Made by a program: the position numbers and the translations under genes
Notes under the pieces: generated by a model
What the model saw: only the letters and a program-made list of their open reading frames with translations
What the model was told of the DNA's origin: nothing
Databases searched by the model: none
In this document: in pieces, positions 12,600 to 23,107 of the stretch
How the letters are laid out: the number at the start of each line of letters is the position of its first letter
How positions within the stretch are numbered: the first letter of the stretch is position 1
NCBI GenBank assembly: GCA_031763025.1
Contig: JASSKH010000028.1
Location: 7,079,324-7,143,323 of the forward strand
Reading direction: 5' to 3'
Origin: Macrocystis pyrifera
Lineage: Eukaryota > Sar > Phaeophyceae > Laminariales > Laminariaceae
DNA length: 64,000 bases

Positions 12600-12742
12600 A
12601 CTGTAGGTACTTCGTGCACTCGTAGCCTTGCGGGTTTGTGGCATTAGAAACTGCGAGTACTCGCAGTACTACGAGGTTCTGTACTACTAGTGAGGATACT
12701 ACTCTGCCGATACTTTCGGGCTCGCACTAATATCGGGATTCG

Positions 12743-12776
<34 letters not shown>

Positions 12777-13345
12777 GGATACTTCCTGTTGCGCTTCAAG
12801 TATCTCGGGGTTCTGTGCTGCGGGTACTGCAAGTACGATCAATATTTCGTCCGTTGGTAGTGTTTGTACCGCGAGACTCGCAGTACCGAAATACTGTCAA
12901 TATTACGCCGAGTATACTTGGAGTATGACGTATACTTCGAACGTCTGCGCAACGTGTCGACGATTCTCAGGCCCATTGTTCGGCACAAAACACTCACAGA
13001 TGGCCCAAGTTGGAGCGTACTACTTTCGCTGGGGACAAATCGAGTACTTAGAGCACTGACTGGCAGTATTTCGGGAATATGTACGGCGAGGAGTATGTAC
13101 TGCGAATTCTCTCAGTATCTTGAGGTTCTTCGGTACTGCGGATATTGTGTGTACTCAAGTATTTCGTGTTACGATACTGCGGGTACATATTTGCCTGTGC
13201 TCTCGGGGTTCCGTACTGCCTATACTCTCCGTACTCTCAGTAGTTGGGCCTTCTCAGTACTCGCACTATGTGGGTCTTCTCAGTACTCGCAATATTTTGG
13301 CCGCCAGTACCCCAATACTCTCAGTACTCGGACTACGAATTGTCC
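12600..13345. repeat. Degenerate AGTACTCGC-type short repeats
   Basis: Dense recurrence of CAGTACTCGC, GGTACTGCGG and AATATT in irregular spacing, with words such as CTCAGTACTCGCA at 13255-13290. It reads like a decayed short-period satellite. Overlapping open frames are a by-product of the composition. Confidence 0.6.
12746..12775 (+). repeat. (CTG)10 trinucleotide repeat
   Basis: Ten uninterrupted CTG units inside the GTAC-rich DNA. No gene can be assigned around it. Confidence 0.95.
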
Positions 13346-13960
13346 TCGAGCATATACTATTGCTGTGTCTGTGAAACCTTTATTTCACCTTGAGCGCCAA
13401 GAAACATTTTTTTTGCGGCAATATATTTTGTATGTGCCGGACTTTCCTGAGCCGATCACAAAGTACTATGTTGCAACCTCCACCTGACGCAACGTTTACG
13501 CCGCAAGCATTGGATTGCTCATATTCAGGATCAATATCCACTTACCTGTATACCCTCTTCTATATTATTGTAGCAGTAGTAATTGATCCCACACCATTTC
13601 CAAAAACCGTAGTACATAGTCTGTCCTCGAAAATACGTGTGTGTTCTTCACATTAATGACGGGTGGATGCAGTCATTAAGAGTTCTAAGCAGGTAGGTGT
13701 GCAGGTATTTCATACCAGCATTACTTCGTTCTTGCGCCACTCCCCTAGGCACTTCTCGGAGGGGAACCTTTTAGTAGGTATGGTTTTAGGAGGGTCGTGG
13801 TGGTGTCGTTTTGTCTTTCGGTCGTGCGCTCTATATAAACTTACTTTCGGTATTCGTATAAAATGTGAATTACTGTAGTTACACATTCAACACCAGAATC
13901 AGTGGAAGACAGTGGAACACCTTCTACGACCTTCGCTTGGCGCAGCCTAATCAGAATATG
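13346..13960. other. Stretch with no recognised gene
   Basis: Mixed-composition DNA with no long frame of coding character and no repeat that I can link to the rest of the window. Confidence 0.4.
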
Positions 13961-13974
13961 CAAGTTGTGTTTTG

Positions 13975-15090
13975 TATGGTACGTACAGAACGATGCCCGG
14001 GGTACCTTCCCGGGTATTGCCCGTACCGGGAAATCTGTAAGTGCTGTAAGCCCTTGGCACAATACCCGGGGTACGGGTATACCCTTTGCAAAAACCCCGG
14101 GTGCGGGCACGGGTACGGGTTATAATTGGTACAGCTGTCGCTAGGAACTCGCGCAGCAGGATGGTTGTAACTGTCGTCAACTTGTGTGCGTTGGGTGTGG
14201 ATGAAAGACGAGAAACATACCAGGGAATCAACAAACAAATGCAACAAACGCATGTACGAAAAGAAGGGCACGCAATAACTACACGACTACTCGTACGCCG
14301 ATCACACACCCCACCCCACTGGCCACCGTCGAACTGCCCGCCACCCCGCCAGTCGGTGAGCGATTACCCCTACTGTAGCCGTCCTGCGCTTCGGTCAAAC
14401 GTTATACCATTCTCGGCCCGCTATACCTCCAAAACCCTCCTCCGTTGTACGAGTACTAGTACACCAGTAGGAACTCTTGAGTATCCAACCAAGTGTAACA
14501 CTTGTTCGGAGGTATAAGTTTCTGTAGAAGCACAACACGCATATTCAGCCCAGCGAGTCGTTCCCATCTGAGACACTGGAAGCGCACAGCCTCGGCGGCG
14601 GCTGCCTCGCCGCGGGGTGCTGTGTTTGTGTGGCCGCTGCTGTGCTCTCTGTCTGTGCTGATGCGATGATAGCGATTAACTGCTACGTACTGCTGTGAAC
14701 AGAGAAACTATTTGGTGACTGGTGTGTAATGTTTACCCGGAACTTTCGTGAGTTCGGTAAGACTTTCATACCGCCCTCGGAACTTCTGTGAGTTCTGTGA
14801 GCTCTGTGAGACCCGTACCCGGAACTTCTGTAAGTGCAAGATTATGTTCTGTAGGGTACATACCCGGGGTACTTTCCCCAGTATTACAAGTATCCGTACC
14901 AGGAACTTCTGTAAGTTCTGTACGTACGATATTTGCACATACCCGTACTCGGAACTTCTATAAGTTAAGTACGCCCATGGGACAATACCCGGGGTACGGG
15001 TATACCATTCGCGTACCTACCCGGAACTTCTGTGAGTTCTGAAAGACTCCCATACCCGTACCTGGAACTTGTGTAACTCCTGTAAGACTT
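13975..15090 (+). repeat. Interspersed CCCGGAACTTCTGTAAGT and ACCCGGGGTACGGGTA repeats
   Basis: The word CCCGGAACTTCTGTAAGT, or a close variant, recurs at about 14735, 14775, 14818, 14899, 14948, 15012 and 15058. A longer word (CAATACCCGGGGTACGGGTA preceded by AAGTRCTGTAMGCCC) occurs at about 14040-14090 and again at about 14970-15003. The pattern is a partly shuffled tandem family. The middle part (14150-14700) lacks it, and no gene is recognised there. Confidence 0.75.
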
Positions 15091-15582
15091 CTAGGCCCTC
15101 ACCCGCAATCCACAAACCCTACGGAGCACAACCTCAACCTTGGAAAAATACACCACGTGCAGTACGTACAGCAGTACAGGTGCAGTAACTACGTGATTTA
15201 CAGCAGTAGGTACGATACTCAGTAGGTCTCGTATCTTGGGTGCAGCACAAACTTAGGTTCGTATCATATACCAGGGTCGTAGGCACGTATCATACGTCCA
15301 GCAATTGGCACAGCATGCATGCAGAAGGTGCGTACTACAAGTACTAAATCAGTACCAGCTGATGTACTAGGTACACATATATACGGACACAGACACGGGC
15401 CGAACTACATAGGGCAACGCAGGGCTATATACTCTGGTCCCCTCGCTGCCTAGGCAAGGCATGCTGCGAGGCGTACCCTATCGGGCTTACAGCGAGTGGG
15501 GTATACTAGATATTTCTGGCGGGTGTAAGGCCGGACTCGCCCTCAAGGAGTGGTACCTTCTTGCTGCTGCGTGTAGCCGTGG
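15091..15582. other. Stretch with no recognised gene
   Basis: GTAC-rich to 15370, then unique sequence. No coding frame or structured RNA recognised. Confidence 0.4.
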
Positions 15583-16610
15583 GGCTTAGGGTCGTTCCTA
15601 AGGAACCGAATAAAAAACACGGTTAGTGACTTTTTGGCATGACAAAATATCCCGATCCGTGACGTTTCAATTCTAACGAAAAAAGCCGAAAAACGTCACG
15701 TTTCGTGATATTTTCATCATGTCAATATCCCTTGTTCGGGTTATATAGTATTAGTGCGCAGAATGATTATTTATAATTGTCCTGTTGACCCGGGCAGCAT
15801 CCAGGGAGCCGCTGGCCTATATCTTTAACAAGGAATCACATAGAATACGCGCGCTCGGTTTATCACAATACTTGTAAAATTCGGTAAAAATGGAATATAG
15901 ACGAGTCGTATTACGCAGCTTGCAACGTTGAGTATCAACTATTTAATCAGTCGAACTCACAGCTGACGTATTTCAAAATTTATAAAAAAAAATTGTAAAA
16001 ATTCCGATATTACAATTCCAACGATTTTTGCGGGTGGAGCCAACTCTCGCGAGTGGGACACGGCCAGGCCGGGCCGGGTGGAAGGCGCCTGGTCCGGCCC
16101 GTGATACATTCGAATCACTGGGCCGAAGCCTAACCCAGCCTGCGAGATTCCAATCTCACCGACCGTCGGCCAAGCCCGGTCCGCAGGATTCCATCTCGCA
16201 GGCCGTCTGCCTGGCCTGGTCTGTGACATTCTCAGATCATTTTCACTTCTGCTTTCGAGATGTGGCTCCTCCTCTTCGAAATTTCGAGGCCACAACGTGC
16301 TCGTTAGTGCGCGCCCAGTGACGTATTTGGGTAACCGCCCGTTGTCCACAAGCGGCGTACGAAGCAGAGTCTGTCATGCCCCTATACCGGTCTTCGGATA
16401 CCGTTGGTGTGCGTGGGTTGCGTAGCGCCTTGATCAGGCGTATTTCGATACACGACAAATGCCACGAATCTTGCTGTAGTGTTTTTTAGGGAAAAGCTGA
16501 AGTAAAGTGGCATCATGTATCGTGATTTTTTTGTCATGATTCATGGCAAAAAAAATCACGATTCGAGACAAAAATCTCACGTGATTTTTTTAGTTCGTTA
16601 GGAATGGCCC
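15583..16610 (+). mobile_element. TIR element A, left copy (1028 bp)
   Basis: Left end GGCTTAGGGTCGTTCCTAA; right end TTAGGAATGGCCC, which is the reverse complement of the left terminus apart from a few bases. Both ends also carry subterminal inverted repeats built from TCACGATTCG and GACAAAAA words. No transposase frame is present, so it is non-autonomous. It contains about 270 bp (about 15712-15984) that the mirror copy lacks. The termini and lack of coding capacity fit Tourist/PIF-Harbinger-like elements, but the target duplication is unclear. Confidence 0.75.
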
Positions 16611-16991
16611 ATGCCTGTGCCCATAGAGTCGGGTCGTAAGAGGTGCGTGAGGCTCGGACACCTACGATTCGAGCGTCTTTTTTTAGGCAGCAGCGACAGA
16701 GCAGCAATGCTCAATCGGGATGTCCGTGCGCAGAGGAAGGCGCCACCACAGGCCAAACTACGGCACAGTCTAACTGCGCCGGTAGGTGGCTGGCTTCGAC
16801 GATGAAGGAGGAGGGAGACAGAGCATCGACGAGCGGGGAAGAGACGGATTGAACTCACCCTGTGCAATTTTTTTTGTTTTTTCAGATCAGAACGGCAAGT
16901 CCGAGGAACATTTTGTTTTTGGGACTGGGGAGAAGGGGAACCGACTGAAAGGGAGTGGCAACAAGAGCACGTGCAAAGGAGCGGACCAGTT
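16611..16991. other. 381 bp between two inverted TIR copies, possible captured host DNA
   Basis: Unique sequence lying between mirror-image copies of element A. It has frames open on both strands (for example 16598-17005 minus, 135 residues), none recognised. The plus strand has a textbook splice-acceptor shape (a T-run ending TTTTTTCAG near 16885). The sequence is less A/T-rich than the elements. It may be host exon-flanking sequence caught between two insertions. Confidence 0.4.
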
Positions 16992-17745
16992 GGGCTGAGG
17001 GTCATTCCTAACGAACAAAAAAAACACGATTCGCGCTATTTCTGTCTTGAGTCGTGATTGTTTTGTCGTGAATCATGGCAAAAAAAATCACGATTCATGA
17101 CGCCAATTGGTTCAGCTTTTCCCTAAAAAAAAAAAAAACAAATCACGATTCGTGGCATTTGTCGTGTCTCTAAATACGTCTGCCCAAGGCACTAAGCAAC
17201 CCAAGCGCACCAACGGTGTCCGAAGACCGGTTTAGAGGCATGGTAGACTCCGCTTCGTACGCCGCTTGTGGACAACGGGCGGCTACCCAAAGACACCTCT
17301 GGGTGCGGGCTAACGTGCACGTTGTGGTCTTGAAATTTCGAGGAAGAGGAGTCACAGCTCGAAAATAAAATCCAAAATGATCTGAGAATATCACAGGCCA
17401 GGCCTGGCACACGGCCTGAGAGATGGAATCTCGCGGACTGGGTTTGGCCGGAGATCGGTGAGATTGGAAGCTCGCAGGCTGGATCAGGCTTCAGCCCGTG
17501 ATTCGAATATATCACGGGCCGGGCCAGGCGCGGTCGGCCCGGCCCGGCCTGGCCAGTTGGCTCCACCCGCAAAAACCGTTGGAATTGAAATATTTTGTGA
17601 ATTTTTACAATTTGAAAATCACGAAACGTGACGTTTCGCAGCTTTTTTCGTTAGAACTGAGATGTCACGGATCGTGATCTTTTGTCATGTCAAAAAGCTA
17701 CGAATCGTGATATTTTGTTACGTTCATTAGGAACAGCCCTAAGGC
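16992..17745 (-). mobile_element. TIR element A, right copy (754 bp, inverted)
   Basis: Reverse-complement counterpart of 15583-16610. It shares the internal GCGGGTGGAGCCAACT box, AACGTGCACGTTAG and TTGTCCACAAGCGGCGTACG, as well as both terminal repeats (GGGCTGAGGGTCATTCCTAA and TTAGGAACAGCCCTAAGGC). It is shorter because it lacks the 270 bp insertion of the left copy. Sequence differs by roughly one base in eight to ten, so the pair is not a fresh inverted duplication. Confidence 0.75.
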
Positions 17746-19057
17746 GATGAGGCGGCCATGGAAAACGGCAGCAGGATGGTACACGGAGACCCACGACCGG
17801 CGCCCACACCATCACGAGATCAGCAGTCATCGTTTTGCTCCTGGTTTTGCTTTGTTCGAGGCAGTAATACGTACCTGTTGTTGACGTCACCGATCTTTGT
17901 AGTGTTGGCGAGCTGTATACCCTTCATCGGGAATGACCCCCGCAATTGTCGGGGACGTGGTATCATAGCTGGGCTGCACCTTTTGTCAGACAGTCCGGGA
18001 AGACGTGGCTATCGTTGATATTTGTATGGTGGTTTTTGGTTCTATTGCTCTCATTTTTCACTGCATGTGCGCGAGTCGTCACTCTGCCAGCACCCTATTA
18101 ATAGACAGCAGGCGTTTCTCTCTGTGTTCACGACTACCGTGCGTATCGTACGGTGCAGGCAGCACTCCAGACAGCAATCGTTGTAGTCAGATTCCACGAG
18201 TTGGTTAGTTGTGGGAACAGGGGGAACTCGATGCTGTAGTTGAGGGGATGTACCCGCGGCCATATTACTGTAGTTCAGCTTGCACATTGACTTTATTTTG
18301 TGTGCGCCTTCTGCGTCTCGTCGATTTTTCAGGGACGCGTGTTACGCGTTACACGTTCGTTCGCGTTCGCATACTGACAAGACGTTTGCAAAAGGATTAC
18401 GTGCTCTTCGAAATGACCCCTGGAGGAAAAAGCCTCCATACAGTTTGGAAACCCCCTTCACAATTGTTTTGGTTGCGTCGCTTGCTGTGAAGCTACCGCA
18501 GCAGCGTCTGCAGTCTCAGCGTCTCAGCAGCAACAGCAGGGATACGTTTGCGGACTGGTACAGCTGTTGGTGGTTCGTGCTTTCAGTGTACTTTTTTTAG
18601 GCCGCAAACATTTGTTACGCATTTCGTATTTTTTTTTCACAGCTGTTCTTGCTATTACTAATTGAAACTGTACGACGTAGAGATCTAGACTATACGTCTG
18701 CTATTATTCATAATAGGATCACATGTAAGAAACAGGACAACAGAGACCCCTGACATAAGACTGCCTCCTGCCGTCGCTGCGACTGGTTGTGCAGTAAGTA
18801 AGTAGCCGACATGCAAACAAAATAAAAAATAAATAGAACGGGGCCGATTGAACTCCTTGTCAGGTTTTGCCGTTGACGTTCGCGGGCGACGTTCGCACAA
18901 TTCTCTATTTTGACGCGAACGCCCCGACGTTCGCATTTTGTTTTAGCCGTAACACGCACCCCTGGTATTTTGTTGTTTTTCATGTTTTTTTCGGATCTTC
19001 CTACCTAGGGCTCCAGAACCTTCGTTTGACCACGGACTCCTTGACTTGAGAGAAAAT
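17746..19057. other. Stretch with no recognised gene
   Basis: Unique sequence with several short frames, none with coding character or recognised family. It has a cluster of GACGTTCGC words on both strands at 18868-18935 and a perfect palindrome CTATTATTCATAATAG near 18698. Confidence 0.4.
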
Positions 19058-19980
19058 GGGCCGGTCCTAACGAGGACAACAAAAACGAAACAAAAAAAAC
19101 GGAATAAGCGAACAGACTTTCGTTTTTCGTATAAAACAACAGGGTGAGTTCTAACGAGAAAAAAAAACGAAGAAAAAAAAAAGGAGCAAAAAGAAGAAGC
19201 CGAGTCGAATTTGTGCGCGGTGCAATTTTTCAAAATGACTCCACCGCCACAGCACGTGATTCCCGGCGATAGCGCTCGACAACAACGGTGGATAGACACA
19301 AATAACTCGCACATGCGAGGCACCCTCCACAGCATGCGGTTCTCGTGGTCCAACCCGCTCCCTCCGGAGTGCTCTAGAACTTGTGTATCGGCCGTCCTTG
19401 TTCGATGGCAGACGTTGGAATGTTGAGTGGAACCCATGTCGAAAAATATACCGCACAGCCACTTCCTGATCCTCAGTTTTTTAGATGGCACCTCTTGGTG
19501 ATTCCCTACCCATATATGCTCACGCCGTCTGCAGACAAGCCGTGTGGCAGCCACATGCACTACCTCGGCCATCCCGCGCTTTCCAACGGTCGTAGAAACT
19601 TTATCGGAAGTTCATCTCAACGCTTCGAGCTCCTCCTATTACGGAGGACCATAGTAAATAACACCTACGGTACACACAAAAACCTATACATCTCCCTATT
19701 TTTACTAAAAATTTGGTTCCATTACCATGTCCCCCGTAATACGTTCCTCTTCAACCCTGGGTAACCCATATTTCGTTTATTTTGCATCCGTTTCGTTCAT
19801 TTAATTCCTCTGGAACTTGAAAAAAACTGGGACTTTGAAAAAAAAAAAAAAAAAAGTGAAAACGGAGGTATCGGGATATCTACTTCTTTTTTTTTTAATT
19901 TGACTAATAAAACTCACGTGCTCTGTAGTTCTGCTCTTCGTTTTTTTATTTCGTTTTTTTTCACTCGATAGGACCGGCCC
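19058..19980. mobile_element. TIR element B (923 bp), non-autonomous
   Basis: Terminal inverted repeats GGGCCGGTCCTAACGAG at the left and CTCGATAGGACCGGCCC at the right, followed inward by A-rich or T-rich stretches with ACGAAA words. The word TCTAACGAG recurs inside at 19151. There is no transposase frame. The MITE at 19639-19739 is nested within it. No clear target duplication. Confidence 0.75.
19639..19739 (+). mobile_element. Complete MITE (101 bp) with TA target duplication
   Basis: Starts TTACGGAGGACCATAGTAAA and ends ATGTCCCCCGTAA. A TA flanks it on each side (19637-19638 and 19740-19741). It is related to 45590-45695 and the fragment at 837-922. TA duplication and small size suggest a Tc1/mariner-type non-autonomous element, nested in element B. 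Confidence 0.8.
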
Positions 19981-19983
19981 AAA

Positions 19984-20765
19984 GGCTGTTTCCTATGCGG
20001 TTCAATTTCGAACTTCAGATTTGTATTTTTCGCTCTCGAAAACGAAAGCCCCTGCTTGCGCAATCCGAATATCCGACCGCACTTTTTTCGATTTTGAGAA
20101 TCTGATGACCCAAGTCGTCGGATTTTGGGATCCGACCGCAGTTTTTTCGATTTGAGAATCCGATGGCCCAAGTCGTCAGATTTTGGCCCAAAATCCGACG
20201 ACTTGGGTCGTCAGACTTTTCAAATCGACAAATGGCATGCTCTCTAAATTGAAAATGTTCTCCACGACAGCAAACGGCAGCAGAACGATCAATGAGTTGG
20301 ATGGTGACACAGCTGTATAGCGACGTTGCTTCGAGTCCGATGCGCGGGCGGCGGACGGTGCGTCCCTCCGTGGCCAGACTACAGTCGGCTGGCGCGGGCG
20401 CGGGCCTAGAGACCAAGAGAAGCGCACTCGGCACGCACCGCCCGCCGCCCGTGCGTCGGGCTCGAAGCAACGTCGCTATACAGCTGCTGTGTCACCATCC
20501 AACTCATCGATCGTTCTGCTGCTGTTTGCTGTCGTGGACAACATCTTGAATGTAGAGAGCATGCCATTAACCGCTTTAAAAATCTGATGACCCAAGTTGT
20601 CGAATTTTGGTCCAAAATCCGACGACTTGGGTCATCGGATTTTTAAATCGAAATGTTTCCGGTCGGATTTTGCATACTTGGACTGCATAATAAGCAGGGT
20701 CATTCATTTCTGAGATCGAAAAATAAAAATCTGAAGCTCGAAATCGAACCGCATAGGAAGCAGCC
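19984..20765. mobile_element. TIR element C (782 bp), fold-back form
   Basis: TIRs GGCTGTTTCCTATGCGGTTC and GAACCGCATAGGAAGCAGCC. The centre, 20232-20567, is a long palindrome whose arms carry ATGGCATGCTCTCT, CAGCAGAACGATC and GATGAGTTGGATGG-type words in mirror order. Two inner hairpins (CCCAAGTCGTC and its complement, around 20168-20208 and 20591-20631) flank it. No transposase frame. Same family as 35278-36084 and 36126-36904. Confidence 0.8.
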
Positions 20766-20851
20766 TTATTAATGCGAGAACATCAACATCAACAACAGTA
20801 CTGTAATGTGAGAACAACAATGGTAGCGCAACGCGCGGAGCCGTGGGCTCA

Positions 20852-21614
20852 GGGTGTGTCCAAACAGAATCGAAATCGAAAATCGAAAAACGAATTGATA
20901 ATAAACAAGGCGCTGATTGGTCCCTGGTCAAAACATGTCCCCCTTCGTTTTTTAGGTTCCGAAAAAATGAACGATTTACAACCGAATGCCAAAATCAAAA
21001 AGTTGACGGCTGGGAATCGAAAAGGAAATCGAAAGCACGAACAGCAACAGTTCAGTTCGTCCTACTGGTCAGCGCAGCCACGTGAAAATATCACATCAGG
21101 ACCGCCGTACGCAGCATCCAACCCACAGCTAGCACGGCAACACAGGCGCACAGACCCCCCGTAAACAGCCAGCAGGTGAACCACAACACCAGCCCAGACG
21201 TTCTCGGGCCTTTGTTTCCCGGCGTTCGAGCCAGAGCGAACATAGTTTGAGCAAAATTCAGGATGATACCCTCGAGAACGAGGTCGGAAGTTCGTTCTCA
21301 GTATAATTTCAAGTTTGATCTCGGGGCGTCAACGTTGGACGCGTCACCACCTCCATGGGAGGCCCAATGATCTCCCGGAATCGAATTGCCGTCGCGTTTG
21401 CTTGCTTGTGGGGTGGTTCTGTGTTACCAAGCGCTAGATTGCCGGCATGTGCGCACAGATGCGAACGGCCTAATAGGTGGTGCTCTCCGTTGTTTTTCGC
21501 CTGGATTTCTGTTTTCACTTTTCGATTCTGTTTGGACAACTCGGCATATTTTTGTCTAAATCGAAATGAATTCGATCTCCGACTGAGCTTTTCGATTCTG
21601 CTTAAGACACACCC
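20852..21614. mobile_element. TIR element D (763 bp) with TCA flanks
   Basis: Begins GGGTGTGTCCAAACAGAATC and ends GATTCTGCTTAAGACACACCC. TCA is present on both sides (20849-20851 and 21615-21617), consistent with a 3 bp target duplication. Subterminal TCGAAATCGAAA words recur and an internal inverted copy of the terminus lies near 21519-21539. No transposase frame. Confidence 0.75.
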
Positions 21615-21846
21615 TCACCACTACGTACAGCAGTAGTTATATTGAATAGAGGCTCTGCGAGTTCTCCTCGTGTCCAAGGTATTTATGTACTTCTTGCTGT
21701 ATGCGTGGGCGTACACAGCAGTCAAGCAGTCGGCGATCACCGCCATTACATCAGAATGCCGACGACTACATACAGCGACGGCCACTGCTGTGTGATCGGG
21801 GGATGGTATACGAGTACAAACTGGTGTCCGGTGTCCGGGTTACATT

Positions 21847-22222
21847 ATGTACATTACTGTCTTTTTTCGCGACATGCCGTGGCAGAGTAGGTGCATGCCG
21901 TGGCACCACCTGCGGCTAAACCTTCCACGGCATCTTCCACGGCATACCACGGAACCTTCCACGGACCTCCACGGCATACCATGGGACCCTAACCCTAACC
22001 TACGTGCCATGGACATTGGGGTGCCGTGTGGGGGTTGCCATGGAGTGCCGTGGCGGTAGCTGCGGGGGTTGCCATGGTACTACCCATGGCATGCCGGGCA
22101 CCCCCCACGGCGTGCCATGGAGTCCTACGCCACACCATGGGATGCTGTGGTGATGCCATGGTATGCCATGGGCGGTACCATGCAACGCCACGGCATGCCC
22201 ACGACAAGTTCAAATAGAGTAG
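21847..22222. repeat. Inserted cluster of CCATGG/CCACGGCAT words (~375 bp)
   Basis: About 25 occurrences of GCCATGG, GCCGTGG or CCACGGCAT on both strands, beginning near CATGCCGTGGCA and ending near CGCCACGGCATG. The ANK2 upstream copy lacks it. GTTACA occurs on both sides of the breakpoint (about 21838 and 22218), as a target duplication would. It contains two telomere-like CCCTAA units at 21986. Confidence 0.75.
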
Positions 22223-22946
22223 AACCCTGTTACAATGGAAGGACTTGTACGGCACGGGCGCAACATGGTTATGGTTCTGCAGGTATTAGATATCATACGT
22301 GCTACTGGGCGTTGATAACACCAAAGCTATACGAGTGGCACACTGGTACCAGGTACCAGGTACATACCGTAGTTGATTTGCTCGCTATTTCGGAGTCCCC
22401 AACGCTGCTGTACGATAAAAACTACAACGATGTACCTTGCTCACCGTGGCAACGCCAAGACCAGCTACCGTAATTGATCCACCTGCTCCGTTGTCAGGCT
22501 CGCCATCAGTATACCGTCATCAGCTTTACGCACTGGTATCACGAAGACAGAGGAGAGCACAGAGCAAACAGCACAGAGCAAAGAGCACAGAGCACGCAGC
22601 ACAAGGAAGCCAAGAGGACAGAGCTAGCTAGACAGAGCACAGGGAGCAGCGCCCATTGCACCACATGTTCGGCCACATTGCACCGCGTTTTACGACCTTT
22701 GTAGAAACCCTTGGGGGGGGGCACGGGAACGGGGACCGGGGACACTAATCGAGCCTGCACGGATGAAAGTTTTTCATTGGCCAAACGATAAACACTATTA
22801 ATAATAGACCGCTGATTAGTTATTGATTCGGACGGTTTCACAAATTCGGTGTTCCGTCTTCAGTACCCGGTCACCTACCAGATCCATATCTTGTTCGTAT
22901 CAGGTATTATATTGCAGTTACTGCTGCTGTACATAACATCATACGC

Positions 22947-22953
22947 TATAATA
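22947..22953 (+). promoter_or_regulatory. Possible TATA element of ANK1
   Basis: TATAATA about 160 bases before the chosen start. The ANK2 copy has TATATATA at 37929-37936 in the matching place. Position conservation is the only support. Confidence 0.3.
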
Positions 22954-23107
22954 GAGCCTGGTACGAAGCAGTGTGATTCTGCTTCCCCTGGGTGTGCATC
23001 ATCAGGAGGGGCCGGTAACCTTGGTCAGGGGTTGGAACATCGCTGGCAGCGAAACTCCAGACAAACCTCTTGCATTTGAGCCCCGCTCTCCAAGCTCCAA
23101 AGGCACC

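Larger units (their letters stand above)
21640..23107 (+). other. Upstream region of ANK1, duplicated in front of ANK2
   Basis: Aligns with 37052-38089 upstream of ANK2, including TGGTGTCCGGTGTCCGGGTT, ACGGCACGGGCGCAACATG and CGGGAACGGGGACCGGGGAC. It also has an AGCACAGAGCA-rich simple repeat (22550-22640). It carries one large insertion absent from the ANK2 copy (21847-22222). Both genes therefore share most of their putative promoter sequence. Confidence 0.8.

Noticed and set aside
21986-22001. Interstitial telomere repeat (CCCTAA)2
   Set aside because: Two units are expected by chance and they lie inside the CCATGG-word block.
22973-23107. N-terminal extension of ANK1 using a GTG start
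   Set aside because: No ATG; the upstream part diverges in frame between copies, while all three paralogues begin with MPR at the chosen ATG.
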